Shown here: piece by piece, positions 58,784 through 64,000 of the stretch | Position numbering within the stretch: the first letter of the stretch is position 1 | Layout of the letters: each line of letters starts with the position of its first letter | The notes under the pieces: model-generated | Told to the model about the DNA's origin: nothing | Databases searched by the model: none | Seen by the model: the letters and a program-made list of their open reading frames with translations, nothing else | Assembly: GCA_003151475.1 (NCBI GenBank) | Contig: PLXQ01000077.1 | Coordinates: 1-64,000, forward strand | Reading direction: 5' to 3' | DNA: 64,000 nt | Origin: Acidimicrobiaceae bacterium | Lineage (GTDB): Bacteria; Actinomycetota; Acidimicrobiia; Acidimicrobiales; UBA8190 | Program-made: the position numbers and the translations under genes

Positions 58784-59524
58784 TCACCGCAGATGAAGTC
58801 CGCCGTCGACGAGAACGACCTCGCCGGTGACGTAGCGGGCGCCCACCAGGGCGACGATCACCTCGGCGATGTCCTGCGGTGTTCCCGAACGCTCAAGTGG
58901 CGCCTGCGCCTTTACGAAGGCGCGCACGTCGTCCCAGTCCGACGTCCACGGCGTGTCCACCAATCCCGGGGCGACTGCGTTCACCCTGATCTCAGGTCCG
59001 AGCACGTTGGCCAACAGCACCGTCATGTGACTGAGCGCCGCCTTGGAGGCGGCGTAGGGGATCGAACTGCCCACCGCCCGGTGACCGGCCAGTGACGACA
59101 CGTTCACGATCCGGCCGTCACCGCTGCTCTTCAGATGGGGAACGGCGGCCACCGTCACCTGCCAGGTCCCGATCACATTGACCCCGAATATCCGCCGCCA
59201 CACATCGGCCGTGGCCGCCGTGAGATCAGGATGGGGGATCACCGCCGTGGTCCCGGCGTTGTTCACCAAGATGTCGAGCCGCCCGTGGCGCTCGACCGTG
59301 GTGGCCACCAGGGCCTCGGCCTCGTCACCGTCGGCGATGTCGCCCCGGATATAGCTGGCCCCCGGCAGCTCGGCGGCCAGCGCCGTGCCGGCGTCGACCG
59401 AGGACGAGGAATTGACCACCACGGTGGCCCCGGCGTCGGCCAGCATCCGTGCCGTCGCCGCCCCGATCCCGCTCGAGGATCCCGTCACCAGCGCGACCTG
59501 TCCGTCGAATCTCCCCGTCGCCAC
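58784..59524 (-). CDS. Short-chain dehydrogenase/reductase
   Basis: A 246-aa SDR with all classical motifs: ALVTGSSSGIGAATARMLAD, NSSSSVDAG, GDIADGDE, NNAGTTAV, NVSSLAGHRAVGSSIPYAAS with the catalytic Ser, and YAASKAALSHMTVLLAN (Tyr, Lys). Ends YVTGEVVLVDGGLHLR. GTG 59524 is proposed because a TACGGT -10 box ends exactly six bases upstream; the frame stays open to 59806 but that stretch is the antisense of the divergent FAH gene. Confidence 0.9.
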   Translation of the reverse strand: MATGRFDGQVALVTGSSSGIGAATARMLADAGATVVVNSSSSVDAGTALAAELPGASYIRGDIADGDEAEALVATTVERHGRLDILVNNAGTTAVIPHPDLTAATADVWRRIFGVNVIGTWQVTVAAVPHLKSSGDGRIVNVSSLAGHRAVGSSIPYAASKAALSHMTVLLANVLGPEIRVNAVAPGLVDTPWTSDWDDVRAFVKAQAPLERSGTPQDIAEVIVALVGARYVTGEVVLVDGGLHLR

Positions 59525-59530
59525 CGCCGC

Positions 59531-59540
59531 ACCGTAGGTT
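59531..59540. promoter_or_regulatory. Two overlapping leaderless -10 boxes in a 22-bp divergent spacer
   Basis: The plus-strand -10 TAGGTT (59535-59540) is six bases before ATG 59547; the minus-strand -10 TACGGT (complement of 59531-59536) is six bases before GTG 59524. The two boxes share the central TA (59535-59536). Polymerase can therefore occupy only one direction at a time. Confidence 0.6.
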
Positions 59541-59546
59541 GTCGGG

Positions 59547-60431
59547 ATGCGCCTTGTCAGCTTCGCCGGCCGAAACGATCGGGACCGGACGCCGCGCACC
59601 GGTGTCCTCGTGGGCGACGAGGTCGTCGACCTGACCGATCCCGCCGTGGGCCTGCCCGGCGACATGGCCGACCTCCTGGCCGCCGGCACCGGGGCCATGG
59701 AGAGCGCCGCCGGCGCCCCGGCCACCGCGGCCGCCCGGCACCCGTTGGCGGCGGTGACGCTTTTCGCCCCCGTGCCCCGTCCGCCCAAGGTCATGGGTCT
59801 CGGCATGAACTACGGCGCCCATGTGGCCGAGATGGGCCGGCCCCGGCCCGAGAACCAGGTCTGGTTCAACAAGCAACGGACTTGTGTCATCGCCCCCGAC
59901 GAGGCCATCGAGGTTCCCCGGGTATCGGCCCAGGTCGACTACGAGGGCGAGCTTGCCTTCGTCATCGGTCGCCGCTGCCGGCACGTGGCCGCCGCCGACG
60001 CCGCCTCGGTGGTGGCCGGCTTCAGCATCATGAACGACGTGAGCGTCCGCGACTGGCAGTGGCGGAGCCCGACGTGGACGATGGGGAAGTCATTCGACAC
60101 CCATGGACCGCTCGGACCGTGGCTCGTCACCCCCGACGAGATCGAGGATCCGCACCGACTGCGGCTACGGACCTGGGTCAACGGCGAGCTGCGTCAGGAC
60201 AGCTCGACCGACGACATGATCTTCTCCTGTTGGGAGATGGTGCAAGAGCTGAGCACCGTCTTCACCTTGGAGCCCGGTGACGTGGTCTCCACCGGCACCC
60301 CCGCCGGCGTGGGGGCGAGTTTCGACCCGCCCAAGTGGTTGGTGGCCGGTGACACCGTCCGCATCGAACTCGAAGGCATCGGCATCCTCGAGAACCCGGT
60401 CATCGATGAGGGTGGACCGGCGCGCCCGTAG
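59547..60431 (+). CDS. Fumarylacetoacetate hydrolase (FAH) family protein
   Basis: A 294-aa FAH-superfamily enzyme (2-oxo-hydroxy-acid hydrolases, hydratases, decarboxylases of meta-cleavage routes). N-terminal MRLVSFAGRNDRDRTPRTGV; catalytic core KVMGLGMNYGAHVAEMG, VDYEGELAFVIGRRC (metal Glu), GFSIMNDVSVRDWQW, MGKSFDTHGPLGPWLVTPD (Lys and Asp) and GDVVSTGTPAGVGASFDPP. A Mg/Mn-dependent hydrolase of aromatic or lipid breakdown products is likely. Leaderless start at ATG 59547; its end carries the -10 box of the next gene. Confidence 0.92.
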   Translation: MRLVSFAGRNDRDRTPRTGVLVGDEVVDLTDPAVGLPGDMADLLAAGTGAMESAAGAPATAAARHPLAAVTLFAPVPRPPKVMGLGMNYGAHVAEMGRPRPENQVWFNKQRTCVIAPDEAIEVPRVSAQVDYEGELAFVIGRRCRHVAAADAASVVAGFSIMNDVSVRDWQWRSPTWTMGKSFDTHGPLGPWLVTPDEIEDPHRLRLRTWVNGELRQDSSTDDMIFSCWEMVQELSTVFTLEPGDVVSTGTPAGVGASFDPPKWLVAGDTVRIELEGIGILENPVIDEGGPARP

Positions 60432-60434
60432 CCT
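60429..60434 (+). promoter_or_regulatory. Leaderless -10 box of the arfB-like gene
   Basis: TAGCCT overlaps the last bases of the FAH gene and lies six bases before ATG 60441. Confidence 0.45.
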
Positions 60435-60440
60435 GGGTGA

Positions 60441-60917
60441 ATGGCACCCACCGGCCAGATCCCCCCACCGACCGACGACGGTGCCACGTCGGGGGCCGAG
60501 CGTCGCGCCGTCTTGCGGGTGACGCGCGGCCTCGCCATCCCTCTCGACGAACTGGCCTGGCGGTTCACCCCGAGCGGTGGCCCCGGCGGCCAGCACGCCA
60601 ACAAGACGAGCACGCGAGCCGAGGTCCGCTTCGACGTCGCATCGTCACCGTCGCTCGGGCCCCGACAACGCGCCCGGCTCCTCGAGCGACTCGGTCCCAC
60701 CGTCCGGGTGTCGGCGGGGGAGGAGCGCTCCCAGTCGCGCAACCGCGAGTTGGCGCTACGCCGACTCTCGGCCCGCCTGGCCGAGGGTCTGCGCATCGAA
60801 CCCACCCGCGTCCCGACGCGACCCACGGCCGGGGCCAAGGCCCGGCGCCTGGAGGACAAGCGCCACCGCTCCGCCCGCAAGCGCGACCGCGTCGTCCGCG
60901 GCGACGACGGATACTGA
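60441..60917 (+). CDS. arfB: Ribosome-rescue factor ArfB/YaeJ-like (GGQ domain)
   Basis: A 158-aa peptidyl-tRNA hydrolase that frees stalled ribosomes. The catalytic GGQ lies in FTPSGGPGGQHANKTSTRAE near residue 50, as in class I release factors, but there are no codon-reading domains. Further family landmarks: LDELAWRFTPSGG and VRVSAGEERSQSRNRELALR. The C-terminal ~30 residues (PTAGAKARRLEDKRHRSARK) form the basic tail that threads into the empty mRNA channel of the ribosome. ATG 60441 is six bases from a -10 box. Confidence 0.93.
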   Translation: MAPTGQIPPPTDDGATSGAERRAVLRVTRGLAIPLDELAWRFTPSGGPGGQHANKTSTRAEVRFDVASSPSLGPRQRARLLERLGPTVRVSAGEERSQSRNRELALRRLSARLAEGLRIEPTRVPTRPTAGAKARRLEDKRHRSARKRDRVVRGDDGY

Positions 60918-60932
60918 TGACGGGCCCGTTGC

Positions 60933-60938
60933 TAGGTT
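60933..60938 (+). promoter_or_regulatory. Leaderless -10 box of a small hypothetical gene
   Basis: TAGGTT six bases before ATG 60945. Confidence 0.45.
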
Positions 60939-60944
60939 GCGGCC

Positions 60945-61352
60945 ATGGCCTTCAGGTCTGAAAGGAAGCGACTCGGAAACGCCCTGCGGCCTGAGGAGGA
61001 GATCCTGGCCAGCGATCCTCTCGCTCTGATCGAGGAGCGACCTGACTTGGATGTTTTGTCACGACCCGTCTTGGTCGTCACGAATAGCAGTGTCTTCCTC
61101 ATCTTGTCGGGTAAGAAGGCTGAGGTGAGCCGGATCGGCCTTGATGCTCTTGCCGGTGTGGAACGGACAGACGACCGGAAGTTCGGCAGTTCGCTCCGGT
61201 TGACGATGACCGACGGTGATGTCAGGACTTTCGTCTTCGAACCTCGCGCCCACGGACAAGTCACGGCGGATCTCATCACCGAGCGATTCTTCGGGCGCAT
61301 CATCAAAGACACCGCTGATGAGCTTCCTTTGAATGACCGAGAACTCGAATGA
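60945..61352 (+). CDS. Small hypothetical protein, PH-like fold possible
   Basis: A 135-aa soluble protein: LRPEEEILASDPLALIEERP, LVVTNSSVFLILSGKKAEVS, LRLTMTDGDVRTFVFEPRAH. The alternating beta-strand pattern with TNSSVFLI and a C-terminal helix (ADLITERFFGRIIK) resembles bacterial PH-domain proteins, but this is inferred from pattern only. Somewhat lower G+C than its neighbours. Leaderless start. Confidence 0.7.
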   Translation: MAFRSERKRLGNALRPEEEILASDPLALIEERPDLDVLSRPVLVVTNSSVFLILSGKKAEVSRIGLDALAGVERTDDRKFGSSLRLTMTDGDVRTFVFEPRAHGQVTADLITERFFGRIIKDTADELPLNDRELE

Positions 61353-61407
61353 CGACGGGAACCTCTTGGTACCAGGGCGGCGGCCACGGCGCCCGGGCCT
61401 TACGGCC

Positions 61408-62226
61408 CTAGAAGATGTCGGGACGGATCAGCGCGTCGCTCCCGCCGTCCACGAAGAGCACGGACCCGTGCACGAAGCTGTTCACCGGATCGAGCAGAAA
61501 GCCCACGGCGCCGGCGATCTCGGCCGGGGCGGCCCGCCGGCCCATGGGGACGGGCAGCGCTTCCACCAACGGCCCCAGGATCTTGTCCTCGAGCGAATCG
61601 CGCAACAGCGGGGTGTCGACCGGTCCGGGGGCGACGGCGTTCAGCCGCACCCCGGCGTCGGCCCAGACCTGGCTCCGCCGCCGCAGCGCCCGAGTCATGG
61701 CCAGCTTGGACATCCCGTAGACGGTGGCACCGTCGAGCGAGGCGGCCACCGTGCAGGCCGGCTCCTCGTCCCCGGCCAGAAGCACCTCGACCAGTGTCTG
61801 GTTCTTGGGCGTCAGCGTGGCCCCGTTGGAGGAGATGGCCACCGCGGCGGGGGCTTCGCCCTGGGCCAGGGCGGGTAGGAGCCCGTCGAGGTAGGCCAGG
61901 CAGCCGAAGTAGTTCACCCTCACGATCTTCTCGAACGGCGTCACGTGGGGGCCCAGCCCGGCACAGGCCACGAGCCCGTCGAGCCGGCCGCCGGCCAGAT
62001 CCGTCGTCGTCTCCACCGCCAGCTGCCGGCCCTCCGCCGTCGACAGGTCGGCGATCACATCGGCGTCGTGGAGGTCGACCCCCACCACCCGCAGCCCGCT
62101 CTTCTCGAGCCGTTGCCGGACGGCCTCTCCGATCCCCGAGGCCGAGCCGCTCACGGCGATGGTCCGCCGTCGACGCTCGGGCGCCGGCGGTTGCTCTGCG
62201 CTCTGTCCCGGATCGCGTGTCGTCAC
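61408..62226 (-). CDS. SDR of the 3-alpha-hydroxysteroid/coniferyl-alcohol dehydrogenase type
   Basis: A 272-aa SDR: TIAVSGSASGIGEAVRQRLE, VVGVDLHDADVIADLST (the Asp-rich adenine pocket and short strand typical of the HSD-type subgroup), VACAGLGPH, FGCLAYLDGLLPALAQ, AISSNGATLTPKN (Ser), ATVYGMSKLAMTRALRR (Tyr, Lys), FVHGSVLFVDGGSDALIRP. The long insert between Ser and Tyr (LVEVLLAGDEEPACTVAA) also fits this subgroup. GTG 62226 has TACAAC seven bases upstream. Steroid or phenylpropanoid alcohols are plausible substrates. Confidence 0.88.
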   Translation of the reverse strand: MTTRDPGQSAEQPPAPERRRRTIAVSGSASGIGEAVRQRLEKSGLRVVGVDLHDADVIADLSTAEGRQLAVETTTDLAGGRLDGLVACAGLGPHVTPFEKIVRVNYFGCLAYLDGLLPALAQGEAPAAVAISSNGATLTPKNQTLVEVLLAGDEEPACTVAASLDGATVYGMSKLAMTRALRRRSQVWADAGVRLNAVAPGPVDTPLLRDSLEDKILGPLVEALPVPMGRRAAPAEIAGAVGFLLDPVNSFVHGSVLFVDGGSDALIRPDIF

Positions 62227-62278
62227 GCCCGGAGTTGTAGCCGACGTCGGCGCCGACCGCCTATTCGCTGCTTGCGCT

Positions 62279-62803
62279 CTAGTCGCCGCAATCGCGGCAG
62301 AGCGACCCCGAAGCCCCGGCCCGTTGCGTCCGGTTCCGGACCGTGAAGCACGAAGAGCACACGAATTCCCGGGCCCCGCAGGCAGACATCCTGACCTCGG
62401 CGGCGCTGGCCAACGTGTCGATGGCGAGCTCGTGAAGGTCGCCGCCGTGCTCCTCGTCGCCGGCCAGCTTTTCCTGCAGGATCCGGTCGAGACTCTCCTC
62501 GCGGTCTTCGAGCTCCTCGATCTCGAGGTCGCCGCCCACCATGGCCACGGCGTCGTCGCCGGCGGACAGGTCGTCGTCACCGTCGTCTTCATCGTCACCG
62601 TCGTGGACCAGGTGGTCGAGCATGGACTCGAGCACGTCGATGTCCACCTCGTTTTCGAGATCGGCCCGGGTCTCGAGGTCCTTCTCGAGCAGGCTCTCCT
62701 CGTCCACCTCGAGCACGGCCAGTTCCTCGGGCGGCTCGAGGTCGGGCTCCCCCTCGGTGAAGTGCTCGTCCTGTCGCTGTCCCTGGCGTTCGATCACCCG
62801 CAC
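62279..62803 (-). CDS. Acidic DUF4193-like zinc-ribbon protein
   Basis: A 174-aa protein, strongly acidic in the middle (DLETRADLENEVDIDVLESM, DGDDEDDGDDDLSAGDD) and ending in a metal-binding knuckle: CGAREFVCSSCFTVRNRTQ then SLCRDCGD, the C-x2-C ... C-x2-C of DUF4193, a family common in actinobacteria. GTG 62803 has GGGAG seven bases upstream. Possibly a transcription or translation accessory factor; function not known to me. Confidence 0.7.
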   Translation of the reverse strand: MRVIERQGQRQDEHFTEGEPDLEPPEELAVLEVDEESLLEKDLETRADLENEVDIDVLESMLDHLVHDGDDEDDGDDDLSAGDDAVAMVGGDLEIEELEDREESLDRILQEKLAGDEEHGGDLHELAIDTLASAAEVRMSACGAREFVCSSCFTVRNRTQRAGASGSLCRDCGD

Positions 62804-62901
62804 GTCGGTTCTCCCGTCGTCGGCTTTCCTCCGCCCAGCATCGGCCCGGCCACCCTCTCCTGGCAAGGCCATTCGGGACCTTTTTCCCCGGCGCTTCCTT
62901 G

Positions 62902-63693
62902 TCAGCCCACCTCGCCCGACACGTAGGCCTTGGTCCGGGGGTCTCTCGGCGTGTCGAAGAGGTCGACGGTCCGGCCGTACTCGATCAGCTCCCCCGTGGC
63001 CCGGTCCTCTCCTAGCAAGAAGAACGCCGTGTAGTGCGACACCCTCGTCGCCTGGAACATGTTGTGGGTCACGAGGCCGATGGTCACGTCGCTCGAGAGC
63101 CGGGTGATCAGCTCTTCGATCTTGGCCGTGGCGATGGGGTCGAGCGAGGAGCAGGGCTCGTCCATCAGCAGCACCTCGGGCTCGATGGCCAGCGCCCGGG
63201 CGATGCACAGCCGCTGCTGCTGTCCCCCCGACAACCGGACGGCGGGTGTTTGCAACCGGTCCTTCACCAGGTCCCACAACGCGGCATGGTGCAGCGCCGC
63301 CTCCGCTGCCTCGTGCAGCAGCGCCTTGTTCCGGACGCCGTTCAACCGGAGACCGGCCACCACGTTGTCGAAGATGCTCATGGTGGGAAACGGGTTGGGC
63401 CGTTGGAAGACCATCCCCACCCGGCTCCGAACCAGCTCGGGTTGGGTGTCGCGGCCGTAGACGTCGAGATCCCCGACCGTCACCCGGCCCGTCACCTTCC
63501 CGCCGGTGTCGTCGTGCAGGCGGTTGATGGCCCGCAGGATGGTGGTCTTGCCGCATCCCGACGGCCCCACCAGAGCCGTCACCCGGTTCCGGGCCAGGTC
63601 GAGCGTCACGTCGCGCACCACCCGGTGGGACCCGAAGCTGACGCTCACGTCCTCGAGGGACACGGCGGCCGCTTCTGCTGTCTCAATCGTCAT
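62902..63693 (-). CDS. pstB: Phosphate ABC transporter ATPase PstB
   Basis: A 263-aa ATPase of the high-affinity phosphate importer. Walker [21 protein letters not shown], the PstB-specific [20 protein letters not shown] (Q-loop), signature [17 protein letters not shown], Walker [21 protein letters not shown] and the H-loop in [13 protein letters not shown]. The C-terminus [24 protein letters not shown] follows the family. Transcribed after pstA; phoU and pstS/pstC would lie to the right of the window. Phosphate limitation control by a PhoP/SenX3-RegX3-type system is expected but no box was identified. Confidence 0.96.
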   Translation of the reverse strand: MTIETAEAAAVSLEDVSVSFGSHRVVRDVTLDLARNRVTALVGPSGCGKTTILRAINRLHDDTGGKVTGRVTVGDLDVYGRDTQPELVRSRVGMVFQRPNPFPTMSIFDNVVAGLRLNGVRNKALLHEAAEAALHHAALWDLVKDRLQTPAVRLSGGQQQRLCIARALAIEPEVLLMDEPCSSLDPIATAKIEELITRLSSDVTIGLVTHNMFQATRVSHYTAFFLLGEDRATGELIEYGRTVDLFDTPRDPRTKAYVSGEVG

Positions 63694-63729
63694 TTCCGTT
63701 CCCGCCCTGGTCGTTCGATTTTACCGGAG

Positions 63730-63749
63730 ACCGTGGCGCCGGCCACGGT
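63730..63749 (-). promoter_or_regulatory. Hairpin in the pstA-pstB spacer
   Basis: ACCGTGGC / GCCACGGT, perfect 8-bp stem with a 4-nt loop, between the pstA stop and the pstB start. It could be an attenuator or an mRNA-processing signal that sets different levels for permease and ATPase. Confidence 0.45.
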
Positions 63750-63757
63750 GACTGACA

Positions 63758-64000
63758 TCACCGGGCCTGCCGGTTCAGCCGTCCCGCCACCAGGCGGGCC
63801 ACGATGCTCAGGACGAGGACGAAGACGAGCAGGACGAAGGCCGCTCCCCAGGCCGTCTGCTGGTCGGCCGGGAAAGGTGACGTCCCCAGCGAGAAGATGG
63901 TCAGCGGCACCGCGGCGGTGGGTTGGGCCGGGTTCAGGTTGAACAGCTGGCTGCCCGTCGTGAACAGAAGCGGCGCCGTCTCCCCGACGGCCCGGGCCAC
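63758..64000 (-). CDS. pstA: Phosphate ABC transporter permease PstA (partial)
   Basis: The C-terminal 80 residues of PstA; the 5' part lies beyond the right edge. The conserved cytoplasmic loop ends with ARAVGETAPLLFTTGSQLFN, typical of PstA/PstC permeases, and the last membrane helix is GAAFVLLVFVLVLSIVARLV with basic RLNRQAR at the end. It pairs with PstC as the phosphate channel. Partial at the 5' end. Confidence 0.93.
   Translation of the reverse strand: MARAVGETAPLLFTTGSQLFNLNPAQPTAAVPLTIFSLGTSPFPADQQTAWGAAFVLLVFVLVLSIVARLVAGRLNRQAR

Noticed and set aside
1-64000. CRISPR arrays, toxin-antitoxin pairs or known phage-defence systems
   Set aside because: No regularly spaced repeats, cas genes, restriction enzymes or recognisable toxin-antitoxin pairs were seen; the DUF429 protein and the EEP hydrolase alone do not justify such a call.

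Overview
The window looks like a chromosomal segment of a high-G+C actinomycete, possibly an Acidimicrobiia-type lineage. This is inferred from gene content (several F420/FMN luciferase-like oxidoreductases, class F-like sortase, DUF4193-like zinc protein, ECF sigma with VOC partner, PadR-DrrAB operon) and from many apparently leaderless start codons with a TANNNT -10 box 5-8 nt upstream. No rRNA, CRISPR array or complete tRNA was seen.

Layout. 0.2-17.2 kb is visibly less G+C-rich and gene-sparse. It holds a diguanylate cyclase, a lipoprotein alpha/beta hydrolase, a class III cyclase-ATPase-TPR regulator, a divergent pair of membrane PAS-GGDEF-EAL proteins, a secreted three-repeat B-lectin, a two-component pair and a 5'-truncated secreted protein. 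17.2-24 kb is a scrapyard: a radical SAM/SPASM enzyme, an alpha/beta hydrolase, heme A synthase and a 3Fe-4S ferredoxin sit among remnants of an acyl-CoA ligase, a TetR regulator, an IS30 transposase with a nonsense codon and a frameshifted serine recombinase, plus a 115-bp direct repeat around a C8G7 palindrome. 23.8-32.5 kb is compact: ECF sigma/triple-VOC, GH1 glycosidase, lipoprotein plus hydrolase, E1 alpha/E1 beta/lone lipoyl domain, Tat-exported phospholipase C-type phosphoesterase and a cold-shock protein.

32.7-42 kb is mainly oxidoreductases: four SDR-type proteins (one lacking the catalytic Lys, one fully degenerate), a cupin, a luciferase-like enzyme and a metallo-beta-lactamase-fold hydrolase. 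A nickel/cobalt permease lies divergent from a Fur-family regulator. 42-50 kb has a diguanylate cyclase, an EEP hydrolase, a translationally coupled ice-binding protein/sortase operon facing a small winged-helix regulator, and a PadR-DrrA-DrrB operon with all junctions ATGA-overlapped. 50-64 kb has a methyltransferase, a methyltransferase/MUG-type DNA glycosylase fusion, an APH-family kinase, two more luciferase-like enzymes, an enoyl-CoA hydratase coupled to a diguanylate cyclase, two SDRs, an FAH-family hydrolase, an ArfB-like ribosome rescue factor, a DUF4193-like zinc protein, and the 3' part of a phosphate transporter operon (pstA partial, pstB).

Themes: (i) five c-di-GMP enzymes, all keeping the RxxD inhibitory site; (ii) pervasive translational coupling and leaderless transcription, best seen at 59.53 kb where two back-to-back -10 boxes share two bases; (iii) catabolic acyl-CoA/SDR/F420-type enzymes suggesting lipid, steroid or terpenoid-like substrates (inference only). 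The best candidates for something new are the methyltransferase-glycosylase fusion, the ECF sigma/triple-VOC pair, the ice-binding protein/sortase/wHTH locus and the enoyl-CoA hydratase/diguanylate cyclase pair.
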